This document shows positions 8,915-17,773 of a DNA stretch of 64,000 nt, one piece after another (position 1 is the first letter of the stretch; each line of letters starts with the position of its first letter). Source of the DNA: Streptomyces roseicoloratus (GTDB lineage: Bacteria; Actinomycetota; Actinomycetes; Streptomycetales; Streptomycetaceae); contig NZ_SDOY01000137.1 of NCBI RefSeq assembly GCF_004117935.1, positions 26,470-90,469 on the forward strand, written 5' to 3'. The notes under the pieces were generated by a model. That model did no database searches and was not told where the DNA came from. It worked only from the letters and a program-made list of their open reading frames with translations. Position numbers and translations under genes: made by a program.

Positions 8915-9922
8915 TCAGACCTCGGACCCCGCCGCGTACTCCTCTGCCGGGCCGAGGGCGGCCTTCAGGACCGCCTTGCCGAGCAGCGGCGGAATCGCGT
9001 TGCCGATCTGCTGGGCGATCGCTCGACCCGACCAGGGATAGTCGCGGGGAAACGTCTGGAGGACTCCGGCCTCGGCGTCGGAGAAACGGGGCAGCTCGGT
9101 GCCGTCCCTGCGAACGACCCGGTTGCGGGACACCTTGCCGGTGACGGTGAAAGCGGGCTCGTCGGAGCTGCGCCGACCACGGGTCTTCGGGTCGCCCCCG
9201 GTGCCGTAGTTCGACACCACGTCGAAGGGGGTGGTGCGATCCAGCACCTCCGACATCGGCACCCAGGGCGCCAGCGTCGGATCGCCGTGATCACGAGGCA
9301 CCCCCTTGCGGTAGATGCGGTGGGTGGGCTTGGGCAGCTCCGCGATGCTGCTCCGACGAGCCACCAGGATGGCCCGACGGCGTGTCTGCGGGACGCCGAA
9401 CTGCTCCGTGTGAAGGACCTTCGGCTCCGCCACCCAGTAGCCCTCGGCGGAGAGGACCTTCGCGTACTCCTGCCACACCGGGAGTACGGCGGGCACCTGC
9501 TCCAAGACGATCGCCTCGTAGGGCCGTCCGTCGCGGAGTGCCTCCAGCGCCCATCGAAGGGGTTCGAGGACCAGGCCGGTCCTGTCGTCGTCGAGGACGG
9601 CGAGCTTGGAGCGGACGTCCTCGCCGCGTGCCATTCGCCGAACGAAGCCGATCACCTCGTCCAACGCGCGACGGCCGGCACCGGTGCCTGCCACGGTGAA
9701 CGTCTGGCACGGGGGGCCTCCGGCCAGCACGGTGGCGTTGGGGAACTTGTGCGGACCGAAATCGCGCACGTCCCCCTGCAGCGTGAGGAGTCCGGCCGCG
9801 TCACGCGTGTCACAGGCGTCCTGGTCGAATTCGATCCCCGTGGCTTCGTAGCCGAGTTCCCGCGCCGCTACGTCGAGCCCACCTGGTCCGGCGAACAGGT
9901 CGACAATCTCGGGGCGTGGCAC
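8915..9922 (-). CDS. DNA (cytosine-5) methyltransferase
   Basis: 335 residues. C5-methyltransferase motifs in order: I, DLFAGPGGLD (8-17) for SAM binding; IV, GGPPCQTF (68-75) with catalytic Cys72; VI, VLEQVPAVLP with Glu141, where the family norm is ENV; VIII, QTRRRAILVA (179-188); X, QIGNAIPP near 311-318. Only about 70-80 residues lie between VIII and IX-X, so the target-recognition region is small. It transfers a methyl group from SAM to cytosine C5, presumably protecting self DNA from the island's nucleases. It is transcribed with the paralogue upstream (56-bp gap). The partner lacks the catalytic Cys, so this is probably the active subunit. Confidence 0.92.
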   Translation of the reverse strand: MPRPEIVDLFAGPGGLDVAARELGYEATGIEFDQDACDTRDAAGLLTLQGDVRDFGPHKFPNATVLAGGPPCQTFTVAGTGAGRRALDEVIGFVRRMARGEDVRSKLAVLDDDRTGLVLEPLRWALEALRDGRPYEAIVLEQVPAVLPVWQEYAKVLSAEGYWVAEPKVLHTEQFGVPQTRRRAILVARRSSIAELPKPTHRIYRKGVPRDHGDPTLAPWVPMSEVLDRTTPFDVVSNYGTGGDPKTRGRRSSDEPAFTVTGKVSRNRVVRRDGTELPRFSDAEAGVLQTFPRDYPWSGRAIAQQIGNAIPPLLGKAVLKAALGPAEEYAAGSEV

Positions 9923-9978
9923 GTCGTCTCCAGAATGTGGTGTGTGGTCGTTCCAGGGAGCGCGAGACCCCGGCGACG

Positions 9979-11052
9979 CTACAGGTTACCCGGCGCCGCG
10001 GCACCGGGTGCGGGGCCGGCGAGGGGCTTCCCCGATCGACCGTCGTCGACGGAATCCGTTCGATCGAGTCGGGCCTCCAGAGCGGAAGCGATCACTTCGC
10101 CCAGCGCCCGGCCGACAGGGGGCGGCGTGGCATGGCCGACCTGCCGATACTGGGCGGTCTTGCGGCCGGCAAAGCTCCAGTCGAGAGGGAAGCCCTGAAG
10201 GATCGCCGTCTGGCGCACGGTGAGCGGCATCATTCCGGACCGTCCGCGAGACGGATCCCAGTCGAAGTCCGGCCCCGGCACGTCGTCCGCCACCGTGCCG
10301 CCGTCCACTCCCATACGCGCCCATGCCCGCTTGGTGCCCGTAGGCCCGAGGTCGGCGCCTCCCCGGTTCCATGAACCACCGACCAGGGTCGGGGCCGGCC
10401 GATCCGCCTGGGCGGCCCAGACGGAGGCCTGGCGCCAGCCTCGCTCGGCCATGGAGGCACCGAGTACCTCTCCGACGGTTCGATGCCGGGTGACGGAGGC
10501 GGTAGGGGGCGTGAACGAGTCCAGGAGCCCGTCTTCCAAGGCCACCAGCACGCCCTGCTTGCGATCCTGCGCCACGCCGAAGTCCACCGCGTTGATCACG
10601 AACCCGAGCACGTCGTAACCCAGGTGGGTGAGCTCCTCGGTGATGTACTCACGGATCGGACCGTAGGCCGGCTTGGTGACGAGATCCGGAACGTTCTCGA
10701 TGAGCAGGGCCCTGGGTCTGATTCCGTGCATCAGCATGATCGTCGCCTTGAGCAGATCGAGCTCGTCGTCCCGCTCGGCACGCCCCACGGAAGCGGCCGC
10801 CTTGACGCGCGGGAGACCGGCTGCCAGCAGATCCACGTCGTAGGTCTGTTCGTGGTCGACGGGGTCGAAATCGACGAGATCGAGGTTCAGGACGTTCCAC
10901 GCCGGCCTGTTGGCTCGGAGCGTCTCACAGGCGACGGCCTTGTTGTCGAGAAGCAGCACGGGATCGAACCCCGCCTGTTCCAGCCCGAGGGCCAGACCGC
11001 CCGCCCCGGCGCAGACGGCTACGCTGCGCAGCCGCGGCCTCATGGTGATCAT
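9979..11052 (-). CDS. C5-methyltransferase paralogue lacking catalytic Cys (pseudoenzyme)
   Basis: 357 residues, ATG with GGAG 8 nt upstream. The SAM-binding end is kept: motif I, VCAGAGGLALGL, and the motif X region, QVGHATPPPVGRALG. Motif VI is intact (LLIENVPDL, Glu119-Asn120-Val121). Motif IV reads AAGLPRVKAAA where GGPPCQ is expected, putting Arg82 in place of the nucleophilic Cys. Motif VIII is also altered (QDRKQG). The reading frame is otherwise clean, so this looks like a maintained non-catalytic subunit, for instance for target recognition in a heterodimer with the 8915-9922 enzyme. A two-gene methyltransferase is known in B. subtilis BsuMI, but whether one subunit is inactive there I cannot say. 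Confidence 0.85.
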   Translation of the reverse strand: MITMRPRLRSVAVCAGAGGLALGLEQAGFDPVLLLDNKAVACETLRANRPAWNVLNLDLVDFDPVDHEQTYDVDLLAAGLPRVKAAASVGRAERDDELDLLKATIMLMHGIRPRALLIENVPDLVTKPAYGPIREYITEELTHLGYDVLGFVINAVDFGVAQDRKQGVLVALEDGLLDSFTPPTASVTRHRTVGEVLGASMAERGWRQASVWAAQADRPAPTLVGGSWNRGGADLGPTGTKRAWARMGVDGGTVADDVPGPDFDWDPSRGRSGMMPLTVRQTAILQGFPLDWSFAGRKTAQYRQVGHATPPPVGRALGEVIASALEARLDRTDSVDDGRSGKPLAGPAPGAAAPGNL

Positions 11053-11085
11053 GTGTGTTCTCCGTGACCTCTTCGTTCCTTTCGG

Positions 11086-14058
11086 TCAGAGGGCTGCCGT
11101 GGTCGTGGTGTCGATGATGGCGACGCCTTCCTGGGAGGAGTCGACCGTGGTGAACCTCAGCACGCGGCCGTCGTCGCTTCGGGCCGATGCGGGGGCGACG
11201 AAGCCGAACGCCATCACGACCTGGCTCGGATCGAGTGCTTCGCCCTCCACGAGCGTGGCGCGATGCTCGGGCTCGACGACCGGGTAGAGCGTGACGACGC
11301 CCCGTCGCGGGGAGACCAGGCTCTCGACGGCCACGTCGCCGGAGTCGGGAAGCCCGCCCGCGATGCGCGTGGCCGCCGCACGGTGCTTGAGGTCGCTGAT
11401 GGCTCCGAAGAGCGGATCGCGGCGACGATCACGGGCAAAGTACGAGAACGAGCGCCCCGAGGAGCCGAGAGCGATGCGGTGGCCCGGCTGGGAGTGCTGG
11501 GGCGCCAGCACGACCCAGTCGTCCACTTGGGCGGGGTGGCTGTTCGTGATCTCCCGCAGGTAGTCCAGGTGTGGGGCGAACTGCGACGGAGCACCCCACT
11601 GCACCGCCGCGAGCAGTTCGAGCAGCCGGGCGGCGTCGATCCGCCCGGTGAGCGCGGAGAAACGGTGGGTGACACCCTTGGGGAAGTGGTACGAGAACTG
11701 TGCCGGCTCGACGGGCAGCGAGTCGAGTACGGGCACCCACAGGGCGGTGTTGTGCCGCAGCGCGGAGGCCTTCTTCGGGTAGGCCGTGGGCTCCTGCCAC
11801 AGGCCGGGCGAACGAAGGGTGACCAGCCGGGAGTTGTACATCTTGTTCGGGCTGGTGGGCTTGAGCCACGGGATGTGCTGCGACACCAACGGAGGGACCT
11901 TGTCCGGAGTGATCTGCGGGCGGCCGTCGACCATCACCGAGTACTGGGCGAGCTCTGCGCGGAAGGCCTCCTCGTCACGGCAGATCGCCTCGAAGCCCTC
12001 GTAGAGGTCGATCTCCTTCCTGCCCATGGTCTCCTGACGTCCCAGATACAGCCGGACCAAGTCCCGGTAGCCCTGCCGGAAGCCGAACCAGCGGCCCATC
12101 TGCATGAGCGTGGAGGCGTTGCCGGCGCGTCGCCGGAAGTAGGAGACGGTCAGGCCTTCGACGGTGAAGCCTCGCGCCAGCTTCTGCCCGCCGATGAGGA
12201 TCTTCCAGATCGACCGCTTGTCGAAGTCCGCCTCGCCGGTCGCGAGGTCCTTGTCCCCGTTGACGACGATGATCGGCTTGTCGTCGCCACCGATGCGGAT
12301 CGCGGCGGGACCGATGTACGGGGCGAGCTCCTCGAAGGACGCGGGCACGGCCTGGCCGTCGGCGCGCACGGCCGACACCGGGGCGATGTCTTCGTCGAAC
12401 AGCCGGCGCAGTCGACCGTGGCCGGCGGCCCCGGGGTAGCCGGCGTCCCACCAGAGCTCCGTGACGCGGCCGAGCAGCTCCCGATGGTCGTCCTGTCGCA
12501 CGGATTCGTGGATGAGCATCGTGTGGTGCTGGAAGTACCGGTCGCCGAGGCCGCCCTTGTCCTCCCGATACAGCTTCATGGCGGCGGTCAGCACGAACAT
12601 GTCCATCGCGCGTCGGAGACAAGTGTCGTCTTCGTCGTCCTCCACGACGATGGAGCGGACATGGGCCATCTCGTTGGAGTCGGCGTAGGTGCGCTCGTCG
12701 GACGGATCCCAGTCGAGGTCGTGGAAGTCGCGCGCACCCATGTAGCCGTCGGGACGCGGCAGCGAAATGATGAAGTCCTTGGGGAAGATGTCCTCCGCAT
12801 CGCTGGGATCGATGAACACGTTCGCGAAGGGCGTCGCCGTGTAGCCCACGTACTGGGCGCGCGGCAGCATGCGCAGCAACTCCGAGATCTTCTTGTTGAT
12901 CGCGGTCCGTTCGGCATTGGGCTTGGCCAGGTCGGTCGTGTTGACCGAGGCCTCGTCGGACTCGTCGTCGATGATCAGGACGGGGATCTCGGAGAGGGGC
13001 GTCTGGATCTTCCCCAGGTCCTTGACCAGCTTGGTCAGGACCGTCTTGTTCTTCTTGACCACCATCAGGCGCGCTGCGGCGCGATGCAGATTGCGAGGGT
13101 CGTACAGCGGAAGACCGGGTTCCTGCTTGTCGGACTCCAAGGCGGCGATCCCCTGCTGGAGACTCTGGTAGTCGACGTCGCGGGTCGTCATCCGGTGGAT
13201 GTCGAAGGCGCCCAGCGAGGAGGGCATCGCACCGAACGAGGCGAACTTGCCCTGGATCCAGGCCGGGTCGTCGGCATAGTCCGACTCGTAGGCGCTCGCG
13301 CCCCGCATGATGTTCTCGCGGCCGACCAATTCCATGTCCAGGCGGCGCTGCGTCTGGGCTCGCAGCATGTTGAGAGTGCCGCCCAACACGATCACCAGTC
13401 GGTAGCCTGCGTCGATCGCCTTGGCGATGACGCCGGCGAAGTTGGCGGTCTTTCCGGACTGCACGTAGCCGACGACGAGTCCCTTCGACTGGTAGGCCTC
13501 GGGTGCCGTCGGATCGGCGAGACGCTCCACGACGCGATCGGTCGCCTCGTCGAGCCCGGCCACGACGTCCTCGGCCCAGCCCTTGTCCACGAGCAGCCGG
13601 CGGTACGCGGGCCAGTACCAGGGGCGCCCCTGGAGGGACTGCGGTGTGTACCACGACTTGTGTTCGGCGCTGATCACGACGGCGCCGGCGGCCTTGGAGA
13701 CGGGGACGAGCGCGTCGAGTCGCTTGCCGGTCTCGTCTCCGATGCCGAGCAGGGCGTACGTATCGGCGCGTCGTTCGTCCGTCCGGGGCGGGTGGTCCGA
13801 CCAGGTGGGGTTCTCGCTGAAGTCCCAGCGGGTGAGCTGCTTGCGCCACACCTCCACCAGGCGGTCGGTGGAACGTGCCTCTCGCAGTACGGACAGGAAA
13901 TCCGCTTCGGAGGCGTACCGCATGGCCTCGGGCGAGAGGTCCTCGGCCTGGTACTCCAGAGCGCGTTCGAGCCGCTTCGGCTTGCCCGAGCTCATGTCGC
14001 CGAGTGCCCGGGAGTGGAGGTCGATCCGGAGGCTGGTGGACGGGTCGGGGCTGGTCAT
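11086..14058 (-). CDS. Z1-domain superfamily II ATPase/helicase-like protein
   Basis: 990 residues from the ATG at 14058, chosen because GAGGAA lies 6 nt upstream; a GTG at 14091 has no ribosome site. SF2-type motifs: Walker A GYVQSGKTANF (197-207); Walker B LIIDDESDEAS (361-371); motif III-like GYTATPFANVF (405-415); motif VI-like MQMGRWFGFRQGY (652-664) with candidate arginine fingers. The C-terminal 330 residues match the layout of Z1 proteins, which recur in GHKL-ATPase restriction clusters. Role (inferred): ATP-driven DNA translocation or remodelling for the nuclease subunits. Downstream of the PD-(D/E)XK gene (49-bp gap) and 33 bp before the pseudo-methyltransferase. Confidence 0.88.
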   Translation of the reverse strand: MTSPDPSTSLRIDLHSRALGDMSSGKPKRLERALEYQAEDLSPEAMRYASEADFLSVLREARSTDRLVEVWRKQLTRWDFSENPTWSDHPPRTDERRADTYALLGIGDETGKRLDALVPVSKAAGAVVISAEHKSWYTPQSLQGRPWYWPAYRRLLVDKGWAEDVVAGLDEATDRVVERLADPTAPEAYQSKGLVVGYVQSGKTANFAGVIAKAIDAGYRLVIVLGGTLNMLRAQTQRRLDMELVGRENIMRGASAYESDYADDPAWIQGKFASFGAMPSSLGAFDIHRMTTRDVDYQSLQQGIAALESDKQEPGLPLYDPRNLHRAAARLMVVKKNKTVLTKLVKDLGKIQTPLSEIPVLIIDDESDEASVNTTDLAKPNAERTAINKKISELLRMLPRAQYVGYTATPFANVFIDPSDAEDIFPKDFIISLPRPDGYMGARDFHDLDWDPSDERTYADSNEMAHVRSIVVEDDEDDTCLRRAMDMFVLTAAMKLYREDKGGLGDRYFQHHTMLIHESVRQDDHRELLGRVTELWWDAGYPGAAGHGRLRRLFDEDIAPVSAVRADGQAVPASFEELAPYIGPAAIRIGGDDKPIIVVNGDKDLATGEADFDKRSIWKILIGGQKLARGFTVEGLTVSYFRRRAGNASTLMQMGRWFGFRQGYRDLVRLYLGRQETMGRKEIDLYEGFEAICRDEEAFRAELAQYSVMVDGRPQITPDKVPPLVSQHIPWLKPTSPNKMYNSRLVTLRSPGLWQEPTAYPKKASALRHNTALWVPVLDSLPVEPAQFSYHFPKGVTHRFSALTGRIDAARLLELLAAVQWGAPSQFAPHLDYLREITNSHPAQVDDWVVLAPQHSQPGHRIALGSSGRSFSYFARDRRRDPLFGAISDLKHRAAATRIAGGLPDSGDVAVESLVSPRRGVVTLYPVVEPEHRATLVEGEALDPSQVVMAFGFVAPASARSDDGRVLRFTTVDSSQEGVAIIDTTTTAAL

Positions 14059-14107
14059 CGGCGGTTCCTCGGCAGTCGGGTCAGCGGGCACGAAGGGGGC
14101 GGAGATG

Positions 14108-15091
14108 TCACGGAAGCCGAAGGCCGGACAGGTCCACCGGTGGCTCGGGGCTGGGGGCGAGCCCGGTGACGTCGGTCTCGTATCGCACGGCCGAGATCCG
14201 CTCGAAGGCTGCCGCAGCGAGCAGCTCCGGTGTGAGACGGGGCACGGATTCGGACGTCAGCAGCAGGACCTCGTCGCGGGGCGCCCACCGCTCGTCGTCC
14301 TGCCGTTCCGGCGACCAGCCACACCTCTCCAACGCCGCATCGAGCCGGCGGAGCGTCGCCGGTGCGTGCTCCGCGACGGCGGTGCGAACCGATGCGACGG
14401 ATTCCGTCAGCGTGCGACCACCGGCGCCACCCCGGGTCAACCGCAGCGAGGCGAACCACAGCGGCCTGCCCGGCTTGGGATGAAGCTGGCCGATTCCGTG
14501 GATGACGTGCCTTCGCCTTTCCGTGGCCGTCGTCTTGACCTCGATGTCGAAGTCCCCGAGGGAGAAATCGTGTTCCTCTCCGTACGGGCCGGTCCAAGAG
14601 GCCATGGCGGTGTGCCACCCATGGGCCTCCGCGAGGCGGTTCAACACGGAGAGCTCGCCCATCAGGCCGATGCGACGTTCGACGCTCGTCTCGCGAGGTC
14701 GTCCGAGCAGGGAACTCCAACCGTCCACGGTCTCCGCGAAGGCGCGATGGAGGGGCCGGTTCTTCGTGACGATCCGGTCCGCCACGGTGGACAGCAGGTC
14801 GTGGAAGTCGCGCATCAGGGCGACCTGCGTGGTGCGTATGCGGGCCATCCGGAGCCCCTTCTCCACGGCGACCTGATCGATGCGCACGGCGGGGAGGGGG
14901 GAACGAGGCGGCTGTTCGTTTCGGCCGAGTTCGACGAGCAAGGCGATCTCGCTGCCGCCGTCCCCGATCTCGTACGAGACGACCGGGCGGCTTTCGGTCG
15001 TGGAGAGCGGGATGCTCGCGCCGAGGCCTTCGCCCAGATAGTGCTCGACCGTGGACCAGGACAGCGAGGATCCCGAAGACGAGTCAGTCAT
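14108..15091 (-). CDS. PD-(D/E)XK motif nuclease (DUF4420-like)
   Basis: 327 residues. The core follows the PD-(D/E)XK pattern: GLMGELSVLNRL with Glu146, then EEHDFSLGDFDIEVKTT giving Asp175 and Glu184-x-Lys186, then a helical segment ending GIGQL. This layout matches the family annotated as PD-(D/E)XK motif protein / DUF4420, the usual nuclease partner of Z1 ATPases. It is the most likely DNA-cleaving subunit of the island. Its ATG lies inside the end of the MORC-like gene (8-bp overlap), so the two are translationally coupled. Confidence 0.85.
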   Translation of the reverse strand: MTDSSSGSSLSWSTVEHYLGEGLGASIPLSTTESRPVVSYEIGDGGSEIALLVELGRNEQPPRSPLPAVRIDQVAVEKGLRMARIRTTQVALMRDFHDLLSTVADRIVTKNRPLHRAFAETVDGWSSLLGRPRETSVERRIGLMGELSVLNRLAEAHGWHTAMASWTGPYGEEHDFSLGDFDIEVKTTATERRRHVIHGIGQLHPKPGRPLWFASLRLTRGGAGGRTLTESVASVRTAVAEHAPATLRRLDAALERCGWSPERQDDERWAPRDEVLLLTSESVPRLTPELLAAAAFERISAVRYETDVTGLAPSPEPPVDLSGLRLP

Positions 15092-16628
15092 TGTCCGTCA
15101 CCCGGTTCATCTCGGCCCGTGCCGCAGCGACCAGCACGGACTGCCACAGTTGGAGATTGTCCTTCTCCCGACTGCCGCTGTACTCCTTCTCGAAGACCTG
15201 ATGGAGCAGCAGGTACAGCAGCGACTTGAGGGTCGGGGCGTCATTCAGGCCGCCACGACGTCCTCCGAGGATCGCGGCCCGATAATGATGGTTGAGGACG
15301 ATCGTTCGGGACTCCCGGTCGATCTCGAAGAACTTGGCATTGTCGATCTTCTGCCAGAGCACGGATATCGGCTCCTCGCCGGGAAGGAGAGGAAGCTCGT
15401 CCTCGATCGCCTCTCGTACGGAGGGCTCGAAGCCCTTTCCCGGGGGAATGACCGGCTTGCGGGTCGTGGCGGTCCGCTTCCTCGCGCTCCGATAGGTCGC
15501 GTCGGCGTCGGAAACGTACTGGGCGAACGAACGTCCCTCGGCGTCCACTGCCGACTCCAGCGCCGTGACGAACTCGGGGGACGCGTCGACGCCGTCCTTC
15601 TTCACCGTGAGGCGGAAGACCTCGGAGGCGACCGCTTCGTCCGGGAGATCGACGGCGACGCGTGCGAGAGCCAGGTGCTGCTCCGGCTGCCGGAAGTTGT
15701 TCCAGCCGCCGGACTGGACGAGCCGGTCGTGGCGGTAGAAGTAGAAGCCCTGGCGGTCGATGCCCGTGCCGACGGCCTTGAACTCGTCGGTGTTGGACTT
15801 GGGCGGCCAGATGTGGGCGGACAGCGTGACCGGGCCGACGGACGGGACGGTCGCGACGAATTCGCGCGCGTAATCGGCGTGGCCTGTCACCGGGTAGCCG
15901 AATGGGTCCAGCGGTTGGACTCCGAAGTTCATGTACTCGGTGCCCGTGGAGACGTCCTCGACCGCGATGGTGATGTTGAAGTCGTCCCGTGCGAGGAACC
16001 GGTGCAGGTGCAGTCCGAGGTGGAGTCCCAGCTTGTTGATGGTCCGATGCAGGTACCGATCGGTCTGGCCCCCGCCTGTCCGCGGGAAGTTCTTGACCGC
16101 GTCCCAGCGGATGATCGTTCCCTGCCACACGATCGGACAGTCGTAGTAGCGGTCGATGAGCTGTTGGGCATAGTCCGGGGCGACGATGTCGCACTGGAAC
16201 CCGTTCAGGGCTCGCTCCATGGTCCAACGGCGTCCGGCCGGGGCGGCGGCCCGCGTCCGCCGCACCTTGCTGACGACAGTGACCGCCCCCGCGTGGCTGA
16301 GTGAGGCGGACTTCAGACCCGTGCCGAACATGCCCAACGCCCGCGGGTCGTACTCCCGACGACCGCCGACGGTCATCGCGACGTCCAGCTCGTCCTCGTC
16401 CATCCCCTTGCCGTCGTCGACGACGAGCAGGCTGACGAGCCTGTCCCCGTCGCGCAGGAAGTGGATCACGACATCCTTCGCGCCCGCATCGATGGAGTTG
16501 TCGACGAGATCGGCGATCGCCGCCTCGAAGCCGTACCCCTGACTGCTGAGGGCCTCCATGTAGCGGGAGTCCGGGGGCAAGTGCTTGCTTCCCGATGTCG
16601 GTACCTCGAACTGCCAGTCAGTCGTCAT
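15084..16628 (-). CDS. MORC/MutL-like GHKL ATPase
   Basis: 514 residues from the ATG at 16628, preceded by AAGGCGAG; upstream ATGs at 16652 and 16667 lack ribosome sites. GHKL motifs are textbook: I, AAIADLVDNSIDAGA (37-51; Asn44, Asp47); II, VVDDGKGMD (69-77); III, LGMFGTGLKSASLSHAG (98-114), whose wording is closer to MORC and MutL than to histidine kinases. The middle resembles the S5-like transducer region; the C terminus is helical. Such proteins probably clamp DNA on ATP binding and signal to the nuclease and Z1 subunits (family knowledge plus inference). First gene of the five-gene minus-strand arm. Confidence 0.88.
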   Translation of the reverse strand: MTTDWQFEVPTSGSKHLPPDSRYMEALSSQGYGFEAAIADLVDNSIDAGAKDVVIHFLRDGDRLVSLLVVDDGKGMDEDELDVAMTVGGRREYDPRALGMFGTGLKSASLSHAGAVTVVSKVRRTRAAAPAGRRWTMERALNGFQCDIVAPDYAQQLIDRYYDCPIVWQGTIIRWDAVKNFPRTGGGQTDRYLHRTINKLGLHLGLHLHRFLARDDFNITIAVEDVSTGTEYMNFGVQPLDPFGYPVTGHADYAREFVATVPSVGPVTLSAHIWPPKSNTDEFKAVGTGIDRQGFYFYRHDRLVQSGGWNNFRQPEQHLALARVAVDLPDEAVASEVFRLTVKKDGVDASPEFVTALESAVDAEGRSFAQYVSDADATYRSARKRTATTRKPVIPPGKGFEPSVREAIEDELPLLPGEEPISVLWQKIDNAKFFEIDRESRTIVLNHHYRAAILGGRRGGLNDAPTLKSLLYLLLHQVFEKEYSGSREKDNLQLWQSVLVAAARAEMNRVTDND

Positions 16629-16635
16629 GTCTCGC

Positions 16636-16661
16636 CTTGATACGCGCCGCATCCGATCAAG
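16636..16661. promoter_or_regulatory. Inverted repeat CTTGAT-N14-ATCAAG before the MORC-like gene
   Basis: It lies just upstream of the preferred start of the minus-strand arm. The half-sites share TTGA/TCAA with the repeat at 4740-4761, but the spacer between these tetramers is 16 rather than 14 bp. A shared operator for both arms is possible, but the evidence is short. Confidence 0.3.
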
Positions 16662-16718
16662 CGACATTAGCCGACGACACCGACATGGACGGTGGGAACG
16701 GGGACCGCTCGGTGTCCC

Positions 16719-17720
16719 TCACTCCGCCCCGTGGCACTCCCCATAAGCCCGCCCCGACCCGCACCAGCAGGGAGCGGTCCTCGCCGGTGGCCAGGCCGCC
16801 GCGCGTCCCCTTGCCGCCAGGGTCGTGGCGTACTGGGGGAGGAGGTCCGGGTTGGCGGGGGTGGAGGATTCCGAGGCGGCGAAGGCTTCGTAGGAGGGGA
16901 CCGTGGCCGGGACGATGCCCAGGTTCGGGGTGCCCGACTGGGCCAGTTCGCGGAGGGAGGCCTCGATGTCCGTCAGGTGGGCGCGGTACGTGGGGTACTC
17001 GGCCTCCAGTTCCGGGTACGCCGCCAAGAGCTCGTCGAGTTCCCGTTCCGGCCAGTGCAGGACCGCCACCGGGAACGGGCGGGACAGGGCCGTGCGGTAG
17101 GAGCCGAGTTCCGAGCGGAGGCGGGTGATCTCCGCCCGGAGCTCCGCCGGGTCCGACGAGCCCAGGGACCACAGGCGCTTCGGGTCGTGCAGCTCGTCCA
17201 GCGGCACGTTTCCGGAGTGCAGCCGGTCCGCCAGGGTGTCGAGGTCGTCGTGCGGGAGGCCCATCGCCCGGCGGACCCGGTGGCGGCCCGCCAGGAGGGA
17301 CTGCACCGCGTACGGGACCTCGTCGCCCGGCGCCACCAGCAGGCGGGCCGCCTCCGTGAACGTCGCCTCCGCTTCCGCCGGCTCGTCGTGCGCCTCCAGC
17401 GTCTCCGCCGCGATCGCCCACGGTGCCGGATCCGCCGGGCGGGCCCGCCGCACGCCCTCGATGATCGCCCGCGCCTCCGCCTCGTGGCCGTACTCCCACA
17501 GGTTCGCCGCCTTCAGCGACCTGATCAGGAGCGGGGCCGCGGGCGACGGGGCCGCGAGCAGGTCGTCGTAGAGCGTCGTCGCACGCTCGCGCTCGCCCGC
17601 CAGTTCCAGGTGGGCCGCCGCCCGCAGCAACAGCGGTTCGCGGTCCTCCGGGTACCGGCCCGCGGTGCGGAGCAGGCGCTCGGCTTCGGTGATGTGGTCG
17701 GCAGGAGTGTCGGGGCGCAT
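16719..17720 (-). CDS. SEC-C motif protein with TPR-like repeats
   Basis: 333 residues from the ATG at 17720; a GTG at 17768 would add 16 residues. The N-terminal 180 residues are helix pairs of TPR type (YPEDREPLLLRAAAHLELAG, EAEARAIIEGVRRARP). The C terminus is a SEC-C zinc-binding motif, APCWCGSGRAYGECH, as found at the end of SecA. SEC-C proteins bind zinc and often ribosomes or other proteins; the substrate here is unknown. It reads toward the defence island, ending 90 bp before it, and diverges from sortase E. Confidence 0.8.
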   Translation of the reverse strand: MRPDTPADHITEAERLLRTAGRYPEDREPLLLRAAAHLELAGERERATTLYDDLLAAPSPAAPLLIRSLKAANLWEYGHEAEARAIIEGVRRARPADPAPWAIAAETLEAHDEPAEAEATFTEAARLLVAPGDEVPYAVQSLLAGRHRVRRAMGLPHDDLDTLADRLHSGNVPLDELHDPKRLWSLGSSDPAELRAEITRLRSELGSYRTALSRPFPVAVLHWPERELDELLAAYPELEAEYPTYRAHLTDIEASLRELAQSGTPNLGIVPATVPSYEAFAASESSTPANPDLLPQYATTLAARGRAAAWPPARTAPCWCGSGRAYGECHGAE

Positions 17721-17773
17721 GTCGACACCGTACTGCGGTACGGCCCTGGAGAGTTGGCGCCGCAGCACCTATC

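Noticed and set aside
9979..11052. Calling the Cys-less methyltransferase a pseudogene.
   Set aside because: The frame is intact, has a ribosome site, and SAM-binding and ENV motifs are conserved, so a maintained non-catalytic subunit is more likely.
11263..14169. A 968-codon plus-strand frame opposite the Z1 gene.
   Set aside because: It is the antisense shadow of the Z1 gene, which has clear SF2 motifs; the plus frame has only Val/Gly/Arg-rich sequence without motifs.
4244..16628. The island as an integrated prophage or transposon.
   Set aside because: No integrase, transposase, terminal repeat or tRNA attachment site is visible at its borders; somewhat lower GC is only a hint of transfer.
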